NCBI GenBank assembly: GCA_015698045.1
Contig: BLAL01000182.1
Span: 558,001-622,000 of the forward strand
Length of the DNA stretch: 64,000 nt
From: Rhizophagus clarus
Taxonomy: Eukaryota > Glomeromycota > Glomeromycetes > Glomerales > Glomeraceae
Reading direction: 5' to 3'
Both the position numbers and the translations under genes were made by a program. The stretch's first letter is position 1; the number at the start of each line of letters is the position of its first letter. This document shows, in pieces, positions 34,706 to 44,676 of this stretch. A model generated the notes under the pieces. That model was not told the origin of the DNA. It did not search any database and was given only the letters and a program-made list of their open reading frames with translations.

Positions 34706-34844
34706 TCATGTATATTAGCCTAGACGTCATGTATCACGGGCAAAGTCCCGAACATTTGTATTTATTTTTGTATATATTAATAAAAAATTTTTACACATAA
34801 CATTGAATATTTCCTATCATACTAACAAAACAATATTAATAATC

Positions 34845-36215
34845 ATGTCATCCGAGCTTGAAGTATTGAAACAGCGCATCAGTGAGCTTGAGGCTGAGAA
34901 TGTTAAGATTAAAGCTGATTATGAGACTGAAATTGCTGTGCTTAAGGATGAGAATACGAAATTGAGACATATAATCGAGGAAAACGCCAGGCGTGATGTT
35001 AGAGTTGAGAAACTTGAGAACAGAGTTGCGGTAATGGAACAAGGTTCCTTGGTAGTGGGTGATCAGCAACAGAATGATAGGGAAGTAACACCAGAAGTAT
35101 CCGCTGTTGATTTACCGACTACTTTGCAAAAAAGCCAGCTCGATAGTACCGACACCAAGACGTCTGAGGAAAAGGAGATGGATGCTTTCTTGGATGATGC
35201 ACACAAGAAAAAGGTTAGCGATGAGATTAGGCAACACAATAGGGAGAAGAAACTACTGCATGAATCGGCTAATCAGGAGATTTCCCCAAATATTTCTTCT
35301 GTGAAAACTGTCACGGATCATGATGATAGGTGCAGTTCGGAAAATTCGGGAAAAAATGGAAACTCCGTCACGAATCGTGACGATCGGCAAAAAATTATTC
35401 CAGTCACAGCGGATGATGATGATGATGATGATGATGTCACTGAGCTTAGTAAAAATCAGAATATAGAACAAGAATTAACAAAGGAATTGCTCAGTGGTAG
35501 CATTACTATTCCGTCACTCTCCTCTGAAACTACAAAACATCCGTCATCATCTCTAGGTACAACACAGAGCTTAGTTCATTTATTTCAGAATGCAATACGA
35601 GCTGGACATGAAGAGATCTTATCTTGGCTCTATTATTCAAATAGTTTTGAAAATAAAGTTGACGAGATTCGCTGTGATACTGGAGTCTCAGACAAAATGG
35701 TTAGATCTCGATTATATAAAGAAATGCTAGAGCATTTACCTGGCATCACATCGGGAAACTTGCGTATGAAAACACTAAGAGCCAAAAAAATCCGCATGTT
35801 ATTCGGAGAAGGTGGATTGGGAATAGATAAAGTTAAGAAAGTTACTCTTAGTGTTTACGCCATCTCGAGTCTTACCATTAGTCAAATTCAAAGCATCATC
35901 AAGAATGTAACTTCAGTAGAACTATCACCAGATTGCAATCATGTGACTTCCGTCACGAATCGTGACGATCAGACTAACACAACTGAGGCACGATCTCATG
36001 ACCGATCATATTTTCGCAACAAAACATTAGATCAATACCCTACTTTATATAGGGAATATAGTAGTGAAGACTTTGATTATTATGGCATTACTGATAAGAC
36101 ATTATGCCCATTATGCAAGTTAGGTCACGATGATGAGGAAAGCATAGAAGGTAGATATAAAACCAGATCCTATTTTATTAAGTGTGAACAGTGTGAAATT
36201 GAGATAACTGCATAG
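34845..36215 (+). CDS. Coiled-coil protein with C-terminal Cys-rich module
   Basis: 456 residues, no intron, ATG at 34845. Residues 1-70 form a coiled coil (ELEVLKQRISELEAENVKIK). A charged low-complexity middle includes an eight-Asp run and three variants of the motif VT(N/D)(R/H)DD(R/Q). The segment LVHLFQNAIRAGHEEILSWL to about residue 345 looks like a folded helical domain. The end has a zinc-binding pattern, CPLCKLGHDDEE ... FIKCEQCEIEI. In Rhizophagus-like proteins the same tail (CPLC..H....SYFIKCEQ) caps proteins of many architectures. The gene at 36321 carries a related module. Function unknown. The tail may bind nucleic acid or protein. Confidence 0.7.
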   Translation: MSSELEVLKQRISELEAENVKIKADYETEIAVLKDENTKLRHIIEENARRDVRVEKLENRVAVMEQGSLVVGDQQQNDREVTPEVSAVDLPTTLQKSQLDSTDTKTSEEKEMDAFLDDAHKKKVSDEIRQHNREKKLLHESANQEISPNISSVKTVTDHDDRCSSENSGKNGNSVTNRDDRQKIIPVTADDDDDDDDVTELSKNQNIEQELTKELLSGSITIPSLSSETTKHPSSSLGTTQSLVHLFQNAIRAGHEEILSWLYYSNSFENKVDEIRCDTGVSDKMVRSRLYKEMLEHLPGITSGNLRMKTLRAKKIRMLFGEGGLGIDKVKKVTLSVYAISSLTISQIQSIIKNVTSVELSPDCNHVTSVTNRDDQTNTTEARSHDRSYFRNKTLDQYPTLYREYSSEDFDYYGITDKTLCPLCKLGHDDEESIEGRYKTRSYFIKCEQCEIEITA

Positions 36216-36320
36216 TCTCATTATTTTACAATACTGCATTGATATTTTTTTACAGGACTAATCTACGTCAACTATACTTACTATAATTTAAATTGATTTG
36301 CAATCATATAAAAAGACAAT

Positions 36321-36842
36321 ATGACCAAGTCTGATAAAGTATTAACCCCTGAATATCTAGATTGGCATGCCAAATTAAGTGGGTTACCAAGCGTTTTGAC
36401 AGATAAAATTCGCTTCAAATTATATAATACATATAAGAAAGAAACTGGAAATAAACCATGGCAATTATCAGAAGAAGCCATAACAAATATACCAGAAAAA
36501 CCTCAAGCCTCTGATTTCAAGCCTATCACTTTCGAGGCCAAACCCGATTCAGAATTAATTATCAAATCCGTCTTAGAGCACTTCCCATGCTTGAAATTCC
36601 AAAATAGCTTTAGAGGGTTCGATAATTATAATTTTGCATCACCTCAGCCGTGGAGCTCACCATGTCCTATTTGCAATGGAAAACATGGGAATTATGGATT
36701 ACATGGCTCATGGTACTGTAAAAATGGGAATCAGCACCCTTATGATCCTGAATTAGCGAAGTTGCATTTCCAAGGTAAGCTGGAATATTGTCTTGCCTGC
36801 AACACTTCAAGCAATAAACTCAAGTTCGCAATAGTAGCATAA
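36321..36842 (+). CDS. Small zinc-binding protein of unknown function
   Basis: 173 residues, no intron. The C-terminal half holds CPICNGKHGNYGLHGSWYCK and later YCLACNTSS, giving a CxxC-H-H-C-CxxC pattern suited to one or two zinc sites. The N-terminal half (VLTPEYLDWHAKLSGLPSVL) is helical and unrecognised. It follows the coiled-coil protein on the same strand after about 105 bp and shares its Cys/His tail type, so the two may be related or transcribed in succession. Confidence 0.65.
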   Translation: MTKSDKVLTPEYLDWHAKLSGLPSVLTDKIRFKLYNTYKKETGNKPWQLSEEAITNIPEKPQASDFKPITFEAKPDSELIIKSVLEHFPCLKFQNSFRGFDNYNFASPQPWSSPCPICNGKHGNYGLHGSWYCKNGNQHPYDPELAKLHFQGKLEYCLACNTSSNKLKFAIVA

Positions 36843-36954
36843 TTTATAAATCTTATTATTATCGTGTATAACAAGCTATTGTATTTATTTTTTTCATCGC
36901 TCATTAATAAAGTACCGTTTCGCTTATCACCTGATATCTAACTACGAAAATCTC

Positions 36955-36980
36955 GAGACTGTGACGCGCGTCACGATCTC
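36955..36980. promoter_or_regulatory. Near-palindrome around GTGACGCGCGTCAC upstream of the nuclease-kinase gene
   Basis: The 14-bp perfect palindrome GTGACGCGCGTCAC (36961-36974) is framed by GAGA and TCTC, giving a 26-bp near-symmetric site about 220 bp before the next ATG. It resembles a bZIP or CRE-type operator, but no factor is known. Confidence 0.4.
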
Positions 36981-37194
36981 AAAGTTCAGCACTTTTTTTA
37001 TATGAAGTATTGTAAGGCATGATTTTTGTAATCTGGTGTGACAGATATCTGTAGCTGATCAACTGATGAGCCAGATCAATCCGTGCGACAATCAATTTCT
37101 TCTTATATATATACCAATCAGTTCTAAAATTTCCTTTCTTTTTCTTTCGTACGAGTTGTGAAACCAATTATTGCACAAAAAAATCACAAATAGT

Positions 37195-39256
37195 ATGTCT
37201 TCGACATCGGCTTCTACCTCTAATGTTCGTCAAGAATTTAACCGCCTCTCCCTCGTGGAATCTGGAATCACGGAGGATGAATTTGGTGATTTACTGGCTT
37301 ATATCACAAACAACCCTAACAAGATACCTGATATTGAAGAAAACCTCAAGTACGGCTCTGATAAAGTTAAGGTTAAATATCTGAGAAAGTTATTAGATTC
37401 TGGTATGTTTCACATAATATAACTTCGTTATTTTTGTGCTGCGTTATTTTTCGTCTTCTGTCATATTCGCCAATAATACCGAATACTTACTTATTCTTGT
37501 GCTTTTCTTTCCTGCTTCTTATCGTCAAACCCGTCCAAAAAACACATTCGCGTTATCATAGAGCAACCCGTTGGTGGTAAGTGAGTCGTAATATATTTAT
37601 TCAACGCGAGTACGAACGCGATTCTTTTTTTATTCCACAAATAATATCGAATGTTCTACTTTTCTCATTTCTTAACCGATAATATTAAACTCGTTTATAG
37701 GTGATTTTCCTAATGTGACTTCTCTGCAGAGAGCAATTGAGGATGTCAGAACTGAACTTAATCTTAAGATGGAAAGTGGATTTAAGAAAGTACACAATGC
37801 TTTGGAGACATCGCTCTATTCACCTGGTATGTTATTCATCTGATCCATCAATTATTTCTGAAAAACTATTAACGTTTTTTGTTTAGGTTTTGTAACGGAA
37901 ACTGATAAGGGCAAAGAAGTACGTGATAAAGGATCCGAAATTTGCTTTTCACTCAAAGTGACTGAAAGTACTAAACCACATGCACCTGGAAAGTTTTCAC
38001 TTCCACCTAACAAAAACAGCACAGATGTTAGCGAAAAAGACATACAAGATTACTTTATGAACGAATGTGGCGTACTAAGAAATTATGTTCCCATAAAAAA
38101 CAAGCTTAAGCTTACTGTTGAAGATACACGCAATTCGCCAGTACTAGGAACTCGAAAACCTGATTTCGTGTTCATTCCAAAAAATTCACATTTAGATTAC
38201 CTAAATGTTATGGCCATTGGTGAGGTAAAGAAACGAACTGGTGAAAATTTTAGCAACGCGCAAATAGGACAAGCAATCTTGTTTGGCGAAAAACTACTTC
38301 AACTTCAGCCACGGTGAAGTTTTGTGTTAGTACTTTTGACAAATTGTATCACAATTGATATATATAGGGTGACTAGGGTTGATAACCATCAAAAAACCCA
38401 GTTCACATATGAATACGTAGCACCCCGACCTTTAGAATATAACTCTACTGATGATAATGGGTGGAAATATATGGTAACAATTATGGAAAGCTCTCCGCAA
38501 GACTTGGGGTGGGTTGAACCATCATTGAAATTTGACGATAACATTATAACGCTGACTCGAGCCATTGGTGTGGGCAGAACAAGTATTGTATATGAAGGAA
38601 AACATAATAATGAATCAGTGGCTGTGAAAATGGTAAAGAAGGCAGATTACTTGCCTTGTATTAAGACGGAAGTAGATGCATTAAAAGATCTGTCGAAATT
38701 GGGATCACCTCATATTCCAAGAATCCTTTTTCAAAATGAAGACACCCTTGTAATGACTCCAGTTGGCGAGAGGATTAATAATTTGCGAAAAAAAGACATT
38801 AAAGATATTATCACCACCCTCCAAAAAGTTCATTCAAGTGGGATTATACACAGAGATCTTAGAAAATTTAACTTTCTTCGTAATTTGGATAATTTAAGTG
38901 AAAATATTCTTATTGTCGATTGGGGTTACAGCACAAACGACTCTGATAGTACCACATTTGCAGGAGCATTGGAATGTATGCCAGACCATATCCTGAAATC
39001 ATTAATCAATGGAGAGGAGATCGTTTATGGACCACAAGTTGACTTGGTCTGTTTTGTTCGTTCATTCTATTTAATGCTCCATAGACCATTGGATAGAGTT
39101 CCCTTTGACAAAGATGATAATATCAAAGAACGAGCACATATTTTATTAAACTTCTGGAAAGATTCTAAACAGTCAGATGTATGGAATAACATCTATGAGG
39201 CGATAGATAGCACAAGCTATGATCAGTTAATTCGAGAGCTTGAAAGATTATTTTAG
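37195..39256 (+). pseudogene. PD-(D/E)XK nuclease-like plus protein kinase fusion (crinkler-effector-like), broken about once
   Basis: Exons 37195-37402, 37701-37826 and 37887-39256 join in frame. After an N-terminal helical part, the sequence TRKPDFVFIPKN then VMAIGEVKKRTGEN gives the PD and E-x-K signature of a PD-(D/E)XK nuclease. The C-terminal part is a protein-kinase-like domain: glycine loop GVGRTSIVYEGKH, VAVKMVKK with the ATP-binding Lys, catalytic loop HRDLRKFNFL, then VDWGYS in place of DFG, and GPQVDLVCFVRSFYLML as the later conserved block. Nuclease plus kinase in one protein is known in crinkler-type (CRN) effectors of oomycetes and fungi, where they act in nuclei. The copy looks broken about once. 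Effector status is inferred; no signal peptide is visible. Confidence 0.7.
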
Positions 39257-39922
39257 ATATCTAGTTTTAGAAAATTTAAATTTAATCGTAATTGCTACAT
39301 CTCTTCTAATGGCTTGATATAAACAAAAACTTAATGTAATATCTTACTAATATATCAATAAAGCCCTTGCTAATTTTTATCTTGCGTATTCAGATGTATA
39401 GTTGTGCATTGAGATGTTTAACATAATAAAGTTTATATGCCGATTTTGTTACACTATTTTGTAATGCGTCTGTTCAAACAAGTTCGCGATTGCACATAGG
39501 CCGATCATGTGAAATCGATCACTTGGCTTAACGCAAATGCGCAGTACGATATTGATATCGGGAAAAATTCTTGCCGAAGCTGTGCGACATGCAAATTGCA
39601 TATATATTATTCGCATTATTTTTTTCGACTTTACTTTTGTCATGTCTCCGCCACACTATTATCATATCAATAAAACAATATTCGGGTATGGATATTTTTT
39701 CCATCAATCAATATCTCGCATATGGGATTTGGGGGTATATGTTAATCATGAAGTCATTTTTATCGATTTGCAAGAGGATTAACAGAATGACGAAATGCAG
39801 TGCGTAATTGCTGGTAAAAATCTGGGGAATGTTTTCTCCTGCGAAATTTTAATAGTGCTATAAAAGTGGCTGTATGAATCATGTTGGCAAGAGGTATTGG
39901 AAAAGCTAGTAGTATATCTATC
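39257..39922 (+). promoter_or_regulatory. Intergenic region with TATA box for the RING gene
   Basis: A TATAAAAG box lies at 39859-39866, about 57 bp before the ATG at 39923. This argues against the more upstream ATG at 39881, which would sit at or before the expected transcription start. The segment 39530-39580 (GCAAATGCGCAG, TTCTTGCCGAAG) is similar to 40870-40910 behind the gene. Confidence 0.5.
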
Positions 39923-40804
39923 ATGTCGGGTTCAGAGCAAAGTAGTGTGTCATCGTCCTTTCTTACTAATCTTAGAATCCTTGGATATAAAATACTTAAA
40001 AGTCTCGAAGAGAAAGATGTCAGAGATATTGACGTTCCAGAACTAGGGCCATGTTCCGAATGTAATGAGGAAATTTTTTCATTTCCCATTACAGGATTCA
40101 CCACGCTCGCCTGTGGCCATACTTACCATAGACTTTGTATAGAAAAAAAGCTTCCGAACTCTTGCCCATTCCCTGGTTGTGGAAAGAACGTTAACACTAT
40201 AGAAGCTAGGAGGGATTCACAATCATCCCAATCAAGCGGTGTTTCGGCTATATCAACCCTGATGGGCGAAAAGTTTACAATAACTTCGCCAACAATACAC
40301 GAAGATGCTATGGAAGATGTGGAGGTTGCCGTGTATCAACAAACCGAAAGTGAACGAAGCAGTTTAACGTGTGCAAAATGTTCTGAAGATATTGCCCAAG
40401 TTTCCAATTCTTCTGATAATTCCAATGGAGAGTCGTGGTTTGATGCAGATGCGTTTTTCAATGAGCCGAACCCCACTAAAGTGAGCGCTATCACTTCAGA
40501 CGACGACATGTATTTTAAGGACTCAGATTCGAGTAATACAGACGATGAAAACTCTTCCAATGATTCTGATTCCGATGTATATTTCAAATCCGATGACTCT
40601 GACTCCGATGATGAGTATGATCACGAACTTCATGAAAGGCTCCAGCGTGAAGAGATGGCTCAGTTAGCAAAGTTAGAGGAAAAAACACCAACTAAGCCTG
40701 CCGATGAAGAGGATGATTTTGATAAAATGCTCTCAGAAGCTATTGAGGAAGAATTGGCAAATTTTGATGATCCGACACCTCAGCTAGTAACGGTGAACGC
40801 TTAG
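39923..40804 (+). CDS. RING-finger protein with acidic C-terminal half
   Basis: 293 residues from ATG 39923 (307 from 39881), no intron. The RING at about residues 44-87 reads CSECNEEI, then LACGHTYHRLCIEK, then CPFPGC. This is a C3H2C3/C3HC4-like zinc site typical of E3 ubiquitin ligases. A second CAKCSEDI pair lies near residue 150. The C-terminal half is dominated by Asp/Ser (DSDSSNTDDENSSNDSDSD), suggesting a disordered acidic tail that could be phosphorylated or bind basic partners. It probably acts in ubiquitin transfer; the partner is unknown. RING proteins of this type are numerous in Rhizophagus-like genomes. Confidence 0.75.
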   Translation: MSGSEQSSVSSSFLTNLRILGYKILKSLEEKDVRDIDVPELGPCSECNEEIFSFPITGFTTLACGHTYHRLCIEKKLPNSCPFPGCGKNVNTIEARRDSQSSQSSGVSAISTLMGEKFTITSPTIHEDAMEDVEVAVYQQTESERSSLTCAKCSEDIAQVSNSSDNSNGESWFDADAFFNEPNPTKVSAITSDDDMYFKDSDSSNTDDENSSNDSDSDVYFKSDDSDSDDEYDHELHERLQREEMAQLAKLEEKTPTKPADEEDDFDKMLSEAIEEELANFDDPTPQLVTVNA

Positions 40805-41629
40805 AAGAATTATTGGGTTACATTGTATATAATCATTTTTTCCGGGTGGCTTAGACCGATTACCGCGCTAAGGCAAATGTGCAGAAGATGTTCGGTAAAA
40901 TTCTTGCCGAAGGAGAGGATCAGTCTATTAATAAACCTGACAAAGGGTAATATTTTGCATTGCTATACCGATGGACTTTCCTCAAAGTTCTGGTATGTTC
41001 TATCTCACTCATTACGCAGTTCTGAATTACTAATAAAAAACGCATCCCTAATTTACATTTTGTGAATCGTAAGACAAGAAGGCGTAGTTAAAAAGAAAAT
41101 CAAAATGAAAGTAGATCCATTAGGATTTACAGATTATCGCTGATAACCTATTTCTGTTGGCGCATTCAAGTGTATAGGTTAATCGCACATTAATCCGTTT
41201 TTGAATAAGAATTAGTAATTACGTGTGTAGGCCTGCTTTGCAGATCCATTTATGTACAACCCATATCTGGAGACATAATTGTTATAACAATTGTTAAATT
41301 CAGGAATAGACATTTGTTATTATTATACGGAATCCAGACCGTTATAATTGTTTTAGGTGAAAAAAAAAGAGAATTCTGAAAAAGAAAAATATAATTATGA
41401 CGAATACACATAATAAAGCAACATAAATTTATTAAATAGGGTTAAATTCTCTTTTCACATGTAGTATGCATACAGTATAAAATAAACCTTTTTCCTTCCC
41501 CGGGCGCATTTACGCAAGAGATTGCATATTAAAAAAGTCAATAAAAATTCTGACTAATCTCCTCCAAGGAAAACTTAATCCACCAATAAAATCTCTTAAT
41601 AAAATTATTACGCATCAATTTACCTAATC
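40805..41629. other. Intergenic region, no gene seen
   Basis: 40835-40920 resembles 39500-39600 upstream of the RING gene. A T-rich/A-rich stretch precedes the next ATG. Nothing else stands out. Confidence 0.4.
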
Positions 41630-42406
41630 ATGTCCAGTTTAACATTGTTCGACTCTTCAGGACCCATGCGATTTTTTGCATTGACCCCTGTTTTTTTGTT
41701 CATCGGTTCAGTGTTATTTATAGGGATCGCTACGATGTGGTCAAATCTCAAACAAAAAATTTCTGATGAACTTTCTGCACGTGTCGCTAGAATCGTCAAT
41801 GATCTTGATGCCAAAAATAATACACCAGAAATTGAAAACATCTTCAGTAAACTTACCGCAGAAATCAAAAAGATCAATACACGTGATGCTGAATATGTCT
41901 CTGAGGCGCAGAAAATTTTATCGATGGTCAATAATGCGACCACAAGACTTGATAATATCGAAGAAACCTGCCGTAATGATTTTGACAACATTTCATCTGA
42001 ATTCACTTCGATCAAGACCTCCATTGAAGCTCTCCGAAATGAAATGATCCAACGTTATGCAATTGCTCAAAGGCTTCAGTTAGATTTTGATCAACTGAGT
42101 GTGGCCAACCATTTCTCTAGTAGCGAAAGTTCTTCTAGTCGATTATCTGATTCATCTCTTGAAGAAAATAGGAACCATTTTAAGCGAGTTTTTGTTGCGA
42201 ATAAGGAAGAAGGGGAAACTTTAGATTATGCGTTTGAAACGGTTAGATGTGAAATTCGTCAACTTACTGAGAAAAAGATTGGGAAAGAAACTGTAAAAAA
42301 TTTTTATTATGGTGAAGGAGATCCAAAGTTTAGAATAGTAATGTCAATTATGAGATGGGTAGATAGTAAAGAATTTAGTGGTACTATAAATAATAATGCG
42401 GAGTAG
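41630..42406 (+). CDS. Single-pass membrane protein with long coiled coil, unknown function
   Basis: 258 residues, no intron. One membrane segment at about 14-36 (FFALTPVFLFIGSVLFIGIA). It is followed by about 115 residues of heptad-like helix (ISDELSARVARIVNDLDAKN, AEIKKINTRDAEYVSEAQKI) and then a Ser-rich linker (SSSESSSSRLSDSS). The C-terminal 80 residues (TVRCEIRQLTEKKIGKETVK) look globular. The layout suits a tether or a docking protein with the coiled coil in the cytoplasm or lumen. I do not recognise the family. Confidence 0.65.
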   Translation: MSSLTLFDSSGPMRFFALTPVFLFIGSVLFIGIATMWSNLKQKISDELSARVARIVNDLDAKNNTPEIENIFSKLTAEIKKINTRDAEYVSEAQKILSMVNNATTRLDNIEETCRNDFDNISSEFTSIKTSIEALRNEMIQRYAIAQRLQLDFDQLSVANHFSSSESSSSRLSDSSLEENRNHFKRVFVANKEEGETLDYAFETVRCEIRQLTEKKIGKETVKNFYYGEGDPKFRIVMSIMRWVDSKEFSGTINNNAE

Positions 42407-42431
42407 TGAGAAGGAACTGCCATATTTGGCT

Positions 42432-42540
42432 TAGGGGCCGGCGGAAAGTATGATATTATTTCGTGCTTTATTCCTCCCTTTAAACGAGATCTACTCCAAA
42501 CATTTTTTTTATTCATTTTTTACTTTGCCGGCCGGCCCTT
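42432..42540. repeat. GGCCGG inverted repeat after the membrane-protein gene
   Basis: GGGGCCGGCGGAAAGTA (from about 42432) and TACTTTGCCGGCCGGCCC (from about 42521) are imperfect reverse complements separated by roughly 75 bp. The GC-rich arms stand out locally. This may be a short foldback element or a structured 3' end. Confidence 0.5.
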
Positions 42541-42937
42541 TCTTACGTATTATTTTACAAAATTATAATAAAGGTCTTACTTTGAGTTTTTTAAACGTGT
42601 TGTGTATTTATTAATTACATTTCTTTTCGTATTCTTCTAACATAACTGGATATTTACAGAATAAAATAATGTAATGATTTAATCGAATAATAACGGTGGC
42701 TTAGCTATCCTATAGATCAAGGGAGGTGAAATCTGATTGGCCGATCATCTCGTGATTTATAGCAAATCGCCGAAGGTGCCTGGAACTCTCCTAGAACTAT
42801 CGAGGAACTGACAGGGAGCTGGGGAGGAATAAAAATGAATTCGGATTTATTATAGTGTATAATATTGCTAAATCAGCTAAAATCGATAAAAAACACATAT
42901 CAATAAAATTATTGAAATCTATCTATCAAAAACTAAA

Positions 42938-43744
42938 ATGGATTTAGATAGTAGAGCCTATTCTAAGCTATTTATTGAATACAATACTTATAGAGGCTCC
43001 GAAGAGTATAAAAGAATTTTTGATGCTATAGGCTCTTTATCAGAAAGATATGATCACGAAACACCAGAAATGTGGTGCTCCTGTATCCGTAATCCATTTA
43101 GAAAAATACTTGAAGATAACCCAAGAATCTTTTCTAAGAATGGGTATATTACAATGAATGTAAAACACTATTCCCATGATAAGGCAATTCGTTTTCCATC
43201 AAATTACATATATTGTAGTGTGTGTGACTCCTTGGTTTTCACACCTTATAAATATGCTATTTTGGTTGATGATTCCTTTCGAGATAGCCACTTAAAGAGA
43301 TGTATTTCTGGAAATACTATTTCGAATAAACATGCTATAAGAAATGAAATTCTCAAATCTATTGATATATGGAAATATCAAATCTGGCGAAATAAACAAT
43401 TCATATTAGAAGTAGAAGCTAAATTGTATCGTCTTCGTCTAGAACTTTTCTCCCAATCTACCTTACATTCAGAAAAGGATAAAATGGCATCGGTATCATA
43501 TGATAGTGAAAGTAAGTCAACTAGCTATGATACATACAAGCAGGTTAAAATGGGAGAAAATACTATGCCAAGTACTCCAAAATTTGAGCCAGCTTGTATT
43601 TCACCTACTAGGCAATGTGATGTAAGTGTACCTGAGTTTAGAAATCTTTGGAACGATCGATTAAAGATATCTAATATTTCTAGCAGTACTACTTTGGATG
43701 ATCTTGTTAAAGCATACTTCGATAATATACGAAAAAATGCATGA
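42938..43744 (+). CDS. Unrecognised protein with one possible C2HC zinc site
   Basis: 268 residues, no intron. The middle contains YCSVCDSLVFTPY followed by DSHLKRCI, so a C-x2-C ... H-x3-C zinc site is possible near residues 92-128. The first 90 residues (SKLFIEYNTYRGSEEYKRIF) and the later helix (KYQIWRNKQFILEVEAKLYR) are helical. The last 90 are Ser/Thr-rich and likely disordered. The codon pattern is that of a real gene. It stands between other intron-less genes of the island. Function unknown. Confidence 0.6.
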   Translation: MDLDSRAYSKLFIEYNTYRGSEEYKRIFDAIGSLSERYDHETPEMWCSCIRNPFRKILEDNPRIFSKNGYITMNVKHYSHDKAIRFPSNYIYCSVCDSLVFTPYKYAILVDDSFRDSHLKRCISGNTISNKHAIRNEILKSIDIWKYQIWRNKQFILEVEAKLYRLRLELFSQSTLHSEKDKMASVSYDSESKSTSYDTYKQVKMGENTMPSTPKFEPACISPTRQCDVSVPEFRNLWNDRLKISNISSSTTLDDLVKAYFDNIRKNA

Positions 43745-44130
43745 AGAAAATAGACTTATATCTTTCAACCGATCATTAGTATTATATAGGAGTCCAGCCC
43801 ACATCTTCTATAGTATGAAGCTTCGGCGAGGACTGTTTCAAATTGGTGATTTACTCTACTTCTATTGACCTCCCCCCATATTTAGCCAAACACAACTTAT
43901 AGTTTATTTTTTTGCGAAATAAATAGCTATATAATTTACATACATGATCGCCTAGTAAAATTGTAAAATGCTTATTGCATGATCTACCTCCAATGATCAC
44001 GCGATCAGAGCCTAACCAATCTCCTTCCAGATATGACGCAATCCGTGATATAAGCGCGTAAAAATAGTACCTATCAACTATAGATGAATTTTGCATACAA
44101 ACTTTTTTTGCGCAAATTATATCTAATAAA

Positions 44131-44625
44131 ATGTTCCATTCTGACTATAAACATATTATTGATAGACTACCCAAAAGTCTTGTCAAGAGAGCGTGTGAGA
44201 GACTTCTACACCACTCCAAAGATCCTGTCCCATTAGAAGCTATTTCTGAGAAGTCTGAACGAATTGAAGGATATTTGAGGCATACATTAGAGGTTTATGA
44301 GAATTCATTAAATAGGAAACGCAGAAATATGGCTCAGAAAAAAGTATTGCGTCCCCGAAGCTGGCCAGAATGTAATGTTTCCCCAGCATTACCAGCTTTA
44401 TACGTTGTAGATAGCGGAGTCCAAACGGACAATAGTGCCTGTAATCATGAAGAGGAGAATAATCGTCGGGTAGTGAATGAGCTTAAAGTACTATTCCAGC
44501 ACCTGCTCGATTATAGACAAACTTTTGAGAAATTTATGCTAGATATAGAAAATGAATATAGGGAGCGGAATAATGCGAATAAGAAATTGCGAGGCGAAAT
44601 TTGGGACCTAAAGTTGCAGGTGTAG
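44131..44625 (+). CDS. Short coiled-coil protein of unknown function
   Basis: 164 residues, no intron. The C-terminal third (NELKVLFQHLLDYRQTFEKF, then ENEYRERNNANKKLRGEIWD) forms a coiled coil; the N-terminal part is basic and helical. After the stop the same frame stays open to about 44688 ([20 protein letters not shown]), so the gene may have been longer. It ends against the convergent ATPase gene at 44677 and may belong to the same virus-like element. Confidence 0.5.
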   Translation: MFHSDYKHIIDRLPKSLVKRACERLLHHSKDPVPLEAISEKSERIEGYLRHTLEVYENSLNRKRRNMAQKKVLRPRSWPECNVSPALPALYVVDSGVQTDNSACNHEEENNRRVVNELKVLFQHLLDYRQTFEKFMLDIENEYRERNNANKKLRGEIWDLKLQV

Positions 44626-44676
44626 GAGGCAGAAAAAGAGCTGGCATCTATGAAGTCAGATTCTATTCATTCAGCT

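Noticed and set aside
43851-44096. Minus-strand frame of 81 codons
   Set aside because: Sits in the presumed promoter of the gene at 44131 and shows no domain.
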